A stretch of 45,392 bases of DNA from a virus. The position numbers were made by a program, and so were the translations under genes. Shown here piece by piece: positions 37,349-45,099 of this stretch (positions are counted from its first letter, which is position 1; each line of letters starts with the position of its first letter). The notes under the pieces are model-generated. The model was not told where the DNA came from, did not search any database, and was given only the letters and a program-made list of their open reading frames with translations. The DNA lies in the IMG/VR virus record IMGVR_UViG_3300036768_000657, positions 1-45,392 of that record, one strand, 5' to 3'.

Positions 37349-38974
37349 ATGGGATCTTCGGTGTCGACGAACGGCGCGGGATTGCGTCGTGCGAGGGGCA
37401 ACTCTTCGCGTGAGCTGCCGCATGACCTCGCATGCGAGCAGTCGATCCTCGGCGGCGTCATCCTGCGCAACGAGGTCCTCGGCGAGCTCACCGATCTCGA
37501 GACCGACGACTTCTACGAATTCAAGCACCGGGTGATCTGGGAGGCGATCCGCAACCTCCAGGCCCAAGGCAAGCCGATCGACGTCGTTACGATCGAGTCC
37601 GAGCTCCTGAAGATCGGCAAAGGCGACGCAGTCACCATTGCCTACCTGGGCGATCTGCTCCTGCGCGTGCCGACCGTCGACAACGTGCTCGCGTACGCCG
37701 ACACGGTAGCGACGCTGTCGAGAAACCGCCGCGCGCTGCTGCTGCTCGACTCCGTTCGCGAGCAAGCGTGGAATTGGCCGCACGACCCCGGCGAGATGAT
37801 CGCGGAGATCGCCGGCGAGCTCGGCCGGCTTGAGCACGAGGGCCGCGCGATCGCCGAGAGACATCGCGCGCGCTGGGTCGTCGACTTCGACAAGTTCCTC
37901 GGCGACGACGAGCCCGACGACGATGACGCGCAGGACTGGGTGATCCGCGACCTCGTGCCGCGCGGTGAGGCCGCGCTGTGGGGAGGTCCGATGAAGGGCG
38001 GCAAGACGTGGTCGGCGCTCGACCTGATGCTATCCGTCGCGCTCGGCGAGGACTGGCTCGGCACGTTCAAGAACACGCTGGGCAGGCCGGCACCCGTCGT
38101 CGGTCTCCTGCTCGAGGACAACGTCCGGCGCCTGCGGAAGCGCATCTGGGAGCTCACCCGCGCGCGCGGCATCACGCCGAACGACGACCGCCTGCGCGCG
38201 AACATGCACATCTCGCGTTCGCTGCTGCGGCTGCCCGACGCCGGCGACCAGAGGCGCCTCATCGCCGAACTGAAGGAGCGCAAGCCAGCGCTCGTCGTGA
38301 TCGACAACCTGACACGCGTGCTCGTCGGCGATCCGAACAGCACGCGCGACGCCGCGGCGTTCTCGCGGGCATGGACGGAGATATGCGAGGAGACCGGCGC
38401 CTGCGTGATGTTCTTGCACCACACGAAGAAGCAATTGGGCGACCCCAAGACGCAGCTCGATCCGTTTGAGCAGCTCCGCGGATCGAGCGACTTCGGCGCG
38501 GCCGCGCGAAACGTCATCGTCACGACGCCGATCCGCAACGAGCACGAGCACCTCTCGGAGATCCGCATGCGCGGCAACCTCGATCTCCGACGAGACAGCT
38601 TCGTGCTCGGGTTCGAGCGCAAGCAGCAGTTCGACCGCTGGCAGGCGCGCCTGAGCTATCGCGGCGAGGTCGCCGACGTGAAGGACGAGGCCGCGAAGCA
38701 GCAGAAGGAGCTCAAGGCTGAGCGGAAAAGGGTCGAGCAGCAGCGCGAGGCTAAGGAGCGCGAGAACCGCGCGATCGCGATCGCTCGAAACGAGGGCAGC
38801 GTCTCGTCGTCACGGCTCGCTCGCGAGCTCGGCCTCAAGCAGCCGCAGGGCACGCCGGCCGCAACGCTCCGCGAGCTGCACCGGAAGGGCATTCTGCGCA
38901 CCGATCGCATCCTCGGATACGTGCTCGCCGATGATCACATTCAGGGTGATCTCCCTGTCGAAGGGGGGAGGTGA
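37349..38974 (+). CDS. DnaB-N domain fused to RepA-type AAA ATPase
   Basis: This 541-residue protein has a DnaB N-terminal-like domain (CEQSILGGVILRNEVLGEL, IWEAIRNLQAQGKPIDVVTI) followed by a RepA/KaiC-like ATPase. Walker A (GGPMKGGKTWS) is about 211-221. Walker B (ALVVIDNLTRV) is about 313-323. LHHTKKQLGDPK follows as a motif-3-type segment. The end is a coiled coil and a winged helix (VSSSRLARELGLKQPQGTPA). It is likely the replicative helicase or helicase loader. The fusion of DnaB-N to a RepA-type motor is not the usual replicase arrangement. Confidence 0.78.
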   Translation: MGSSVSTNGAGLRRARGNSSRELPHDLACEQSILGGVILRNEVLGELTDLETDDFYEFKHRVIWEAIRNLQAQGKPIDVVTIESELLKIGKGDAVTIAYLGDLLLRVPTVDNVLAYADTVATLSRNRRALLLLDSVREQAWNWPHDPGEMIAEIAGELGRLEHEGRAIAERHRARWVVDFDKFLGDDEPDDDDAQDWVIRDLVPRGEAALWGGPMKGGKTWSALDLMLSVALGEDWLGTFKNTLGRPAPVVGLLLEDNVRRLRKRIWELTRARGITPNDDRLRANMHISRSLLRLPDAGDQRRLIAELKERKPALVVIDNLTRVLVGDPNSTRDAAAFSRAWTEICEETGACVMFLHHTKKQLGDPKTQLDPFEQLRGSSDFGAAARNVIVTTPIRNEHEHLSEIRMRGNLDLRRDSFVLGFERKQQFDRWQARLSYRGEVADVKDEAAKQQKELKAERKRVEQQREAKERENRAIAIARNEGSVSSSRLARELGLKQPQGTPAATLRELHRKGILRTDRILGYVLADDHIQGDLPVEGGR

Positions 38975-38979
38975 TCTCC

Positions 38980-40878
38980 ATGGCCGGCCGTCTTCAGAAC
39001 CCCGCTCAGGCCGATCTTTTCGCCTGGTCTAACCCCCCTCAATCGACCCCCCTCAATCGACCCCATGAATCACCGTTCGAGTCGATTGAGGACCCCTGTC
39101 GCACCCCCCCCCTCTCATCCCCCCCATACCCCCCCAGGTGTAGGAGTGAGGGGGTGGGAGGGGGCTCAACCGTTGGGTCCTCAACGGCTGGGTCTCGCGG
39201 CCTGGGAGACCTCGCTGGGAGCTCGGGGCCGCGGACCGCCGTTGAGGACCAGGGGGCGACACCTGGCGGAAATCTCCGCGCGGGTGATCCCCCCCCCCTG
39301 CGCCCGTACCAGCAGCAGGCGATCTCGGCTGTCGAGGCAGAGTGGGCACGTGGCAATCGCCGCACTCTGCTCGAGCTTCCGACCGGTACAGGCAAGACCG
39401 TCTGCTTCGCCGAGATCTCTCGGCGCGTCGTCGCGACTGGCAAGCGTGCTTTCGTCGTCGCTCACCGCAGCGAGCTGCTCAAGCAGGCGCGCAACAAGCT
39501 CGCCGACCTCGGCCTTCGCGCCGCGATCGAGCAGGCCGACCAGCGCGCCGGGCAAGCGCCCGTCGTCGTCGGCTCCGTGCAGAGCCTTCGTGGTGCTCGC
39601 CTCGCTGGCTTTGACCCTCGCGAGTTCGGCGTGCTCGTCATCGACGAGGGTCACCACGCCGTCTCGCCCGGCTACCGCGCGATCCTCGAGCACTTCGCTG
39701 GCGTTCCGACGCTGTTCGTCACCGCGACACCCGATCGCCTCGACGGCGTCGGGATGCGCGCCGTCTGTGACTCCGTCGCGTTCCGCTACTCGATGCGCGC
39801 CGCAATCGCCGACGAGTGGCTCGTGCCCGTGCTCGCTAAGCGCGTCACCGTCGGCGAGATCGACCTCAGCAGCGTGCGCGTTCACCACGGTGATCTCGAC
39901 CAGCGCGAGCTCGCCGCGGTCATGTCGCGCGAGAAGGCGCTGCACGCGACCGTCCGCCCGCTGCTCGAGCTCTCTCGCGGCCGCCGCACGATCGCGTTCG
40001 CCGTCGACGTTGCGCATGCGCACTCACTCGCCGAAATCGCGAATCGCTACGAGCCCGGCGTCGCGTGCGCCATCGACGGCAGCGCCGATGAGGACGAGCG
40101 CGAAGCCTGTCTAGCGGCGTTCCGGCGCGGCGACTTCCGCGTCCTGTTCAACTGCGCGCTGTTCACCGAGGGCTTCGACGATCCGGGGATCGCGTGCGTC
40201 GGCCTGCTCCGTCCGACGCAGTCGCGTGCGCTCAACACGCAGATGATCGGGCGCGGCACGCGCATCCTCGGCGCGAGCTACGCCGAGAGCGTCGCCAACG
40301 GCAAGCGCGATGTCCTCGTGCTCGATTTCGTCGGCAACGCGGGCAAGCACAAGCTCGTCGGGCCGGCCGATGCACTCGCAGGCCTCGACCTGCCCGAGGA
40401 TGTTCGCGCCGACGTCGAGAAGGCGCTCGACGAGGGGCAACTCGACCTCGAGGACGTGCTCGCGCACGCCGAGGAGCAGGCGAACGCTCGCCGCGAGCGC
40501 GTGAAGCTGATCGCGATGGCGCATTACCGCGCCGAGAACGTCGATCCGTTCTTTGGTCAGCTGCCGCCCAATCCGCAGGGCGCATGGACACAAGAGCCGG
40601 CGACGCCGATGCAGCTGCGCGCGCTCGCACAGGCGGGCTTCTCGAAGCTGCCGATGGAGCTCACCCGCGGTGAGGCCTCGCGCTACATCGAGGCGCTGCA
40701 GGACCGCCGCAGGCGCGGCCTCGCGAGCCTGAAGCAAGCGCGCCGCCTGCATGCGCTCGGCCTCGACGTGCGGAACATGACCGCCGTCCGCGCCGGGCAG
40801 CTGTTCGCGAAGCTGACGAAGCGCGGCTGGGGGCCGTGGACCGTCCGCGACGAGCCCGAATACCGGAGGGGCAAATGA
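38980..40878 (+). CDS. DEAD/DEAH-box helicase with origin-like N-terminal region
   Basis: The 632-residue protein has SF2 helicase motifs: LRPYQQQAI (Q-motif), PTGTGKT about 134-140, VIDEGHHA about 219-226, VTATPDRLDG and MIGRGTR about 421-427. About 25-105 is Pro/Ser/Gly-rich without predicted fold, coded by DNA full of repeats and C-runs (39031-39298). It could unwind the phage origin or aid replication restart. ATG 38980 has GGGGGGAGG nine bases before it; GTG 38971 overlaps the previous stop but has no usable spacing. The C-terminal 120 residues hold WTQEPATPMQLRALAQAGF. Confidence 0.85.
   Translation: MAGRLQNPAQADLFAWSNPPQSTPLNRPHESPFESIEDPCRTPPLSSPPYPPRCRSEGVGGGSTVGSSTAGSRGLGDLAGSSGPRTAVEDQGATPGGNLRAGDPPPLRPYQQQAISAVEAEWARGNRRTLLELPTGTGKTVCFAEISRRVVATGKRAFVVAHRSELLKQARNKLADLGLRAAIEQADQRAGQAPVVVGSVQSLRGARLAGFDPREFGVLVIDEGHHAVSPGYRAILEHFAGVPTLFVTATPDRLDGVGMRAVCDSVAFRYSMRAAIADEWLVPVLAKRVTVGEIDLSSVRVHHGDLDQRELAAVMSREKALHATVRPLLELSRGRRTIAFAVDVAHAHSLAEIANRYEPGVACAIDGSADEDEREACLAAFRRGDFRVLFNCALFTEGFDDPGIACVGLLRPTQSRALNTQMIGRGTRILGASYAESVANGKRDVLVLDFVGNAGKHKLVGPADALAGLDLPEDVRADVEKALDEGQLDLEDVLAHAEEQANARRERVKLIAMAHYRAENVDPFFGQLPPNPQGAWTQEPATPMQLRALAQAGFSKLPMELTRGEASRYIEALQDRRRRGLASLKQARRLHALGLDVRNMTAVRAGQLFAKLTKRGWGPWTVRDEPEYRRGK
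39033..39091. repeat. CCTCAATCGA iteron-like repeats
   Basis: Two perfect tandem 14-mers CCCCCCTCAATCGA lie at 39033-39046 and 39047-39060. A third CCCC start follows at once and an inverted TCGATTGAGG at 39082-39091. They are inside the helicase gene's non-conserved region. Tandem plus inverted elements of this size resemble replication-origin iterons embedded in a replication gene, as in lambda O. Confidence 0.5.
39150..39177 (+). other. G-quadruplex-forming run
   Basis: Four G-runs (GGGGG, GGG, GGGGG, GGG) occur within 28 bases on the plus strand, with loops of 1, 1 and 10 bases. They sit between the two sets of repeats. Such a sequence can fold as a G-quadruplex on a displaced strand near an origin. 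It is a composition observation; folding is not shown. Confidence 0.45.
39176..39250. repeat. 13-bp inverted repeat flanking a GC-rich loop
   Basis: GGTCCTCAACGGC at 39176-39188 is the exact inverse of GCCGTTGAGGACC at 39238-39250, separated by 49 bases. The arms contain CCTCAA, the same core as the upstream iteron-like repeats. In single-stranded form it would make a long cruciform or hairpin, which fits an origin or a replication-pausing element. Confidence 0.5.
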
Positions 40879-41483
40879 ACGCACAGCACAGCGCGAAGAC
40901 GGACCAGCACGGCACCCCGCCGTCGTTCCTGAAGCTCGCGCGCGCGACGATCGGCTCGTTCGACGTCGATCCGGCGAGCTCGGCGATGTGGAACGAGAAC
41001 GTCAGGGCGCGCCGGTTCATCACGAAGCAGCAGAACGGCCTGCGCACGCCGTGGTTCCCCGGCGCGCCTGCGCCGCTCGAGCTGCGCACGCAGGCCCGGT
41101 GCCCGAACCGCGACGGCGACGAGCCCGGCACCGTATTCCTCAACCCGCCGGGCGATCGCCGCGGTGCGCTGGTCGCGGCCTTCTGGTGGGCGCTCGCCGA
41201 ATATTTCGCATGGGGCTGGGCGACGTCGGCGGTGTACATCGGCTTCAGCGTCGAGCAGCTCGCTCGCCTGCAGCGCGTCGGCGCACGTAGCCATCCGCTG
41301 CTGCACGTCACCCTCGTGCCGGCCTGGCGCGAGAACTACGTCGACGCCGAGACCGGCGAGCTTCAGGAGGATGCGACGCACGCCAGCTTCGTGACGCTGC
41401 TATCTCGAAGCGGAGCCGAGATCGAAACCTTCGCCGGTCTCGGCAGCGAGCTCGGCTTCGTCATCAACGGAGATCGCCGATGA
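40875..41483 (+). CDS. DNA adenine methyltransferase (phage Dam type)
   Basis: This 202-residue protein matches phage Dam: KTDQHGTPPSFLKLARATIG, the FDVDPAS segment (Asp30, Asp32), and catalytic NPPG at about 90-93 in TVFLNPPGDRRG. It adds a methyl group to adenine N6 in a target that cannot be read from sequence. It may protect phage DNA from host restriction. The ATG 40875 overlaps the helicase stop as ATGA and has GGAGGG before it. The stop overlaps the next gene. Confidence 0.82.
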   Translation: MNAQHSAKTDQHGTPPSFLKLARATIGSFDVDPASSAMWNENVRARRFITKQQNGLRTPWFPGAPAPLELRTQARCPNRDGDEPGTVFLNPPGDRRGALVAAFWWALAEYFAWGWATSAVYIGFSVEQLARLQRVGARSHPLLHVTLVPAWRENYVDAETGELQEDATHASFVTLLSRSGAEIETFAGLGSELGFVINGDRR

Positions 41484-41662
41484 CCGAGTACGAAGCTCGT
41501 CGGCAGTACCTGGCGAACGCGCTCGCGAAGGCATGGTGCGCGAAGAACCCGCCGCGTGAGCGGCTGTTCGCCGAGATCGCGAAGTGCGATGTCGTGCGCG
41601 CGAACAGCCATCGGCTGCGCACAACTGCTCGTGGCATCGGCCGCAAGCGAGGTGCTCGATGA
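41480..41662 (+). CDS. Unknown 60-residue protein
   Basis: The protein is basic and helical (YLANALAKAWCAKNPPRERL, later RTTARGIGRKRGAR). ATGA overlaps at both ends show coupling with the Dam and the next small gene. No domain is recognised; a nucleic-acid-binding role is possible from charge alone. Confidence 0.5.
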   Translation: MTEYEARRQYLANALAKAWCAKNPPRERLFAEIAKCDVVRANSHRLRTTARGIGRKRGAR

Positions 41663-41895
41663 AACCGATCTCCGATCGAACGCTCGCCGAGCTGCTGTTC
41701 AAGCGGCTTCGCGGCGCGCGCGCATTCCAGCTGTTCGCAAGGAAGCTCGGACCGAGCGACGTCGTCTACATCTCCGCGCTCGCATGGGGCTCCGACGACA
41801 ACATCGTCGAGGCCAAGGCATCCGCCGACGATCCGGCGAGCGCACTTGTTCAACTGCTCTTGAACCTTGACACCGCAACTGCACCCGAGGACTGA
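41659..41895 (+). CDS. Unknown 78-residue protein
   Basis: The product begins MKPISDRTLAELLFKRLRGA and carries IVEAKASADDPASALVQLLL, an alpha/beta-like pattern. It has GAGGT before ATG 41659, which overlaps the previous stop. No function can be assigned. Confidence 0.5.
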   Translation: MKPISDRTLAELLFKRLRGARAFQLFARKLGPSDVVYISALAWGSDDNIVEAKASADDPASALVQLLLNLDTATAPED

Positions 41896-41897
41896 AC

Positions 41898-42545
41898 ATG
41901 GAAACGACCACGAACGAGAACACCCAGACCGACGGCACCGACGACGCGGCGCTCATGAGCGGCGACGGCATCAAGCGCAGCGTTCCCAAGCGCGGCGGGG
42001 ATGAGCTTCCCGAGCACAAGGTGATCGCGCAGGGCATCAAGCGCGAGCTGCCCTGCAGGCTAACGAACGACGAGCTGCTCGAGATCGCATTGAGCAAGGC
42101 GCGCCTCGAGGACGAGCGCGACCAGTTGCAGGACCAGTTCGCCGACGTGAAGCGCGAGTGGGGCGAACGGATCGCCGCAATCGAAAAGCACATCAACGCG
42201 ATGGGCCTCGAGCTGCGCACGCGCGAGCGCCGCCAGGTCGTGCTCTGTCACGAGCGTGTCGTCGCTGCGACCCGGATGGTCGAGCTCGTGCGCGAAGATA
42301 CGAACGAGATCGTCGAGCGCCGCGCCGCCAACCTGTTCGAGGTCGGCAAGATCCTGCCGCTGGCGAAGCGCAATGTGACCGACGCGATCGCCGAGGACCC
42401 GCCCGAAGTCGACGAGGCGCTGAAGGCCGCTGCCGAGGAGACCATGAGGGCCGCTGCCGCCGCGAACGTCGAGGAGACCGACGACGGCGACGTGACCGTG
42501 CCCGATACCGCGGCGCCGAAGAAGAAGCGGGGCCGGAAGTCGTGA
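41898..42545 (+). CDS. Coiled-coil protein of the replication operon
   Basis: This 215-residue protein has a low-complexity N-terminus, a long charged coiled coil (about 60-115: SKARLEDERDQLQDQFADVK), a compact middle and an acidic-then-basic end (VEETDDGDVTVPDTAAPKKK). Its function is unknown. ATG 41898 follows the previous stop by two bases. A structural or recruiting role in DNA metabolism is only suggested by the location. Confidence 0.55.
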   Translation: METTTNENTQTDGTDDAALMSGDGIKRSVPKRGGDELPEHKVIAQGIKRELPCRLTNDELLEIALSKARLEDERDQLQDQFADVKREWGERIAAIEKHINAMGLELRTRERRQVVLCHERVVAATRMVELVREDTNEIVERRAANLFEVGKILPLAKRNVTDAIAEDPPEVDEALKAAAEETMRAAAAANVEETDDGDVTVPDTAAPKKKRGRKS

Positions 42546-43048
42546 AGCCGAACGAGCAAGACGTCGGTCCGTATCGCATCGACGAGCTACTCGCGATCTG
42601 GTCGAAGGTCGCGCGCACGTCGGATGCGCTGCATGCCGTGCAGGCGATCTCCATGTCATCGATCGAGCTGAAGCGGCTCGTCGACGCCGCGCAGGAGCGC
42701 GGCCGCAAGGACATCGACCACCAGGACATCACGCGCACGCTGCGCGTGCTCGCCGCCCAGGACGGCATGCACGCCGGCGACTGGTTGCGGATGAAGGCGG
42801 TCGAGGCCTCGCTGCCGCGTCGCAAGCCACCGCCCGCGGTGGATTTGCAGCTGCGGCTGAAGGGCCTCAACTGCAAGCGCCTCGTCGCGCAGCTCGTCAA
42901 GGGCGAGACCGAGGACGACGAGGGCTTTCGCGTGACCATTGTGACGATGCGCGGCGACGTCGCCAGCGTCGAGAGTCCGAGCTTCGCGAACGCGCTCGAG
43001 GGCGCGATCAAGATGGCGGGGGCCCGCCGGGAAGATGACGACGAATGA
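42542..43048 (+). CDS. Unknown 168-residue protein
   Basis: GTG 42542 overlaps the previous stop as GTGA. The product has helices (RIDELLAIWSKVARTSDALH, ITRTLRVLAAQDGMHAGDWL) and a C-terminal alpha/beta segment (RVTIVTMRGDVASVESP). No family is recognised. It ends overlapping the next ATG, so it belongs to the same translational chain. Confidence 0.55.
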   Translation: MKPNEQDVGPYRIDELLAIWSKVARTSDALHAVQAISMSSIELKRLVDAAQERGRKDIDHQDITRTLRVLAAQDGMHAGDWLRMKAVEASLPRRKPPPAVDLQLRLKGLNCKRLVAQLVKGETEDDEGFRVTIVTMRGDVASVESPSFANALEGAIKMAGARREDDDE

Positions 43049-43608
43049 AGCTCTATGACGTGAACATCGAAGAGGCAGCGGCCGAATCCGACCAGGACCG
43101 TCGCGACCTCGCGCGGCTGAAGAGCGTGCTCGAGGAGCTGCTGAAGCACGAGGATGCGATGAAGGTGCCGCATGCCGTTCGTCGCCTTGTCGATGGCGGG
43201 GTCGATCCGGTCGTGGTAGCGAAGACGCTGCTGATCGGCGATCGCGACGGCGGCATGCTGTATCGGCTGACGTCGCGCGCGGCCGCGCTGCATCTCGACG
43301 AGCAGGCCGCCGAGCTGTGGATCTCGCTCGCGATCCGCGACATCGACGCAGGCGCCGCGGCGGCGATGCTCGTTGCCGGCGCGGTGTGGCTCGCGACGCA
43401 GTTCAAGCTCGAGCGCGCGATGCTGCGCGGCTTCGTCGAGCATGCTGCTCGGTGCGAGCGCAGGCTCGATCGCAAGGGATGCGGCGCCGTCGATATCGTC
43501 GACGGCTGGCACGTGGCGAACCGCGCGTGGCTCGTCGACGCGATCGATCACGCGCAGCTGCCGGCATTCGCGCCGCTGCAGTACGACCCGAAGGGCGGCT
43601 CGTCGTGA
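43045..43608 (+). CDS. Unknown 187-residue helical protein
   Basis: All-helical composition: ARLKSVLEELLKHEDAMKVP, LVDGGVDPVVVAKTLLIGDR, LWISLAIRDIDAGAAAAMLV. A hydrophobic patch (AAAAMLVAGAVWLATQF) is too polar at its edges to be a sure membrane span. ATG 43045 overlaps the previous stop. It might be a helical-repeat adaptor; there is no evidence for a specific function. Confidence 0.55.
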   Translation: MKLYDVNIEEAAAESDQDRRDLARLKSVLEELLKHEDAMKVPHAVRRLVDGGVDPVVVAKTLLIGDRDGGMLYRLTSRAAALHLDEQAAELWISLAIRDIDAGAAAAMLVAGAVWLATQFKLERAMLRGFVEHAARCERRLDRKGCGAVDIVDGWHVANRAWLVDAIDHAQLPAFAPLQYDPKGGSS

Positions 43609-44093
43609 AGGACCCGAAGGACGTCGAGCGCGATCTCGCAGCCAAGCTTTCGGAACATGCCGGCGAGGCGACGGCGCGCGTCGCAGCAGACGTCGCGGCG
43701 AAGCTCGCAGACGCGTTCGCCGAGACGTCAAACGCTGACTGGGCCTTCGACATCGTGGTCGCGGCCGCATGGCGGCATCAGATGGGCGCGCGCGAGTGCG
43801 TCGGCTGGACGATGACCAGCGCAGGACGCGCGTGGTGCGGGAAGTGCGGCTGGCAGCTCTCGGGGCGCATGGAGGACGCCGGCCAAGCACGCAGCGGCGC
43901 GTTTGCGCTGTGCGCGCTCGGTCGCGTCGGTCAGGCGTTCCAGTTCGCGCAGGACTTCGCGGTCGCATACGCGAAGTACCATCACGGGGACCAGTTCCGC
44001 GATGTGATGCTCGACGGCGCTGGCGGCCTCGTCGTCACGAGCGCGACGAAGGGGCTGCACAGCGATGCGTTCGTGCACACGGTGGACGTGTGA
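43605..44093 (+). CDS. Unknown protein with CxxC motif
   Basis: This 162-residue protein starts at GTG 43605 (GTGA overlap). It has an Ala-rich helix, then WAFDIVVAAAWRHQMGAREC and a lone WCGKCGW pair that may bind zinc with the nearby Cys of AREC. The C-terminal half is alpha/beta. It precedes RusA and shares its GTGA overlap. Confidence 0.55.
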   Translation: MKDPKDVERDLAAKLSEHAGEATARVAADVAAKLADAFAETSNADWAFDIVVAAAWRHQMGARECVGWTMTSAGRAWCGKCGWQLSGRMEDAGQARSGAFALCALGRVGQAFQFAQDFAVAYAKYHHGDQFRDVMLDGAGGLVVTSATKGLHSDAFVHTVDV

Positions 44094-44602
44094 TCAGCGT
44101 CGAGGTACATGGCGAGCCAGCGCCGAAGGGCTCGATGCGCGCGATGCTCGTGCGCGGCCGTCCCGTGGTGATCGCGAGCGGCTCTGCCGCCAACAAGCGC
44201 GCGCTCGCCGCGTGGACGAAAGCGATCCGCGAGCGCGTCGGTGCAGCGCTCGGTGATCCCGCCTCGCCGCTGCATGTCGAGCGGCCGCTCGAGCTCGGCT
44301 TGCTGTTCAAGCTCGTTCGACCGAAGAGCCACTGGGGAACGGGGCGCAACAGCAACAAGCTCAAGCCAGCGGCACCGCTGCATCCGATGGTGAAGCCCGA
44401 CATCGACAAGCTCGCACGCTCTACCCTCGACGCACTCACGGGCCTGCTCTACGACGACGATGCACGCATCGCCGTGCTCACCATGGTGAAGCAGTGGGTT
44501 GAGCAGGAGTCCCAGCAGGGGGTGGTGATCACCTGTCGCCCGCTGCCCACCAGCATGCAGGGCAGCCTCGACCAGGGGACCACAGTGGTTTCAAACCGTT
44601 AG
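44090..44602 (+). CDS. rusA: RusA-like Holliday junction resolvase
   Basis: The 170-residue enzyme has the RusA signature: EVHGEPAPKGSMRAM at the start, KPDIDKLARSTLDALTGLLY about 102-121 with the catalytic Asp residues (104, 106, 114), DDDARIAVL about 122-130, and a following Lys134. It resolves branched DNA produced by replication or recombination before packaging. GTG 44090 overlaps the previous stop. Its last codons lie in the repeat that recurs at 45083-45123. Confidence 0.87.
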   Translation: MISVEVHGEPAPKGSMRAMLVRGRPVVIASGSAANKRALAAWTKAIRERVGAALGDPASPLHVERPLELGLLFKLVRPKSHWGTGRNSNKLKPAAPLHPMVKPDIDKLARSTLDALTGLLYDDDARIAVLTMVKQWVEQESQQGVVITCRPLPTSMQGSLDQGTTVVSNR

Positions 44603-44627
44603 CCGATCGAAAAGGACGGCCCGGCGC
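44586..44627 (+). repeat. Direct repeat, copy 1 (RusA end)
   Basis: From TGGTTTCAAA through GTTAGCCGATCGAAAAGGACGG to CCGGCGC, 42 bases recur at 45083-45123 with a few changes and one base fewer. The stop codon TAG of RusA and of the 56-residue gene lie at the same place in each copy. The two repeats bracket a short cassette with an excisionase-like gene. Confidence 0.75.
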
Positions 44628-44632
44628 TCTCC

Positions 44633-44683
44633 GGTGATCCCGGGCAGCATCCCATGTTCTCGGGGGGGCTCCGGTGATCACCG
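44633..44683 (+). promoter_or_regulatory. GGTGATC elements and 12-bp palindrome
   Basis: GGTGATC at 44633 is followed 39 bases later by the perfect palindrome CGGTGATCACCG at 44672-44683, 21 bases before the excisionase-like ATG. The same heptamer forms a palindrome at 23256. This looks like a two-site operator or promoter region for the small cassette and perhaps the late genes. Confidence 0.45.
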
Positions 44684-44704
44684 CTGCTCGCGCAGCATGC
44701 GGGC

Positions 44705-44932
44705 ATGGAGAGCGATTACCTGGTCGAAGATCAGCTACTCACCGAGACCCAATTGATCGACCTTCTCGAGCGCGCAACGCAGCACCGATTCTCGGCGCCG
44801 ACGATCGCCCGCTGGCGCAGAGGTAAGGGGCTTCCGTTTGTCCGCATCGGCGGAGGCGTCATAATTCGATATCCGGCCTCTCGCGTGCGCGCGTGGCTCA
44901 ACAGCGGCTCGGCCGGAGGCTCGGGCCGATGA
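44705..44932 (+). CDS. Excisionase-type / HTH_17 DNA-binding protein
   Basis: Product of 75 residues matching MerR-like HTH_17 excisionases: LLTETQLIDLLERATQHR, then FSAPTIARWRRGKGLPFVRI and GVIIRYPASRVRAWLNS. The GLPFVRIGGGVIIRYP stretch is the wing. AlpA/Xis-type proteins of this shape control integrase or a late operon. It is far from int, so it may be a transcriptional regulator of terminase expression. The stop overlaps the next ATG as ATGA. Confidence 0.68.
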   Translation: MESDYLVEDQLLTETQLIDLLERATQHRFSAPTIARWRRGKGLPFVRIGGGVIIRYPASRVRAWLNSGSAGGSGR

Positions 44933-45099
44933 AAGACGCCCAGGACGCAGCCGGCGCGCTCGTGGAGCTCGTCCGCCGCGTGGTGCGCGACGTGGTGCGC
45001 GAGGAGCTCGTGCGCGAGCGCCCGGCCATGCTGGCGACCCGGCTCGTCTCGATCGCGGACCATACGGCCGGGGACCCCCCAATGGTTTCAAAATGTTAG
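44929..45099 (+). CDS. Unknown 56-residue protein before terS
   Basis: This helical charged peptide (ALVELVRRVVRDVVREELVR) is coupled to the HTH_17 gene by ATGA overlap. Its last codons form copy 2 of the repeat shared with rusA. It ends 118 bases before terS on the circle. A role in packaging or in late control is possible from location only. Confidence 0.45.
   Translation: MKDAQDAAGALVELVRRVVRDVVREELVRERPAMLATRLVSIADHTAGDPPMVSKC

Noticed and set aside
42193-43968. A 591-codon minus-strand ORF across replication-operon unknowns
   Set aside because: The plus-strand genes here are linked by exact GTGA/ATGA overlaps, which the opposite ORF cannot explain; it is Arg/Ser-rich.
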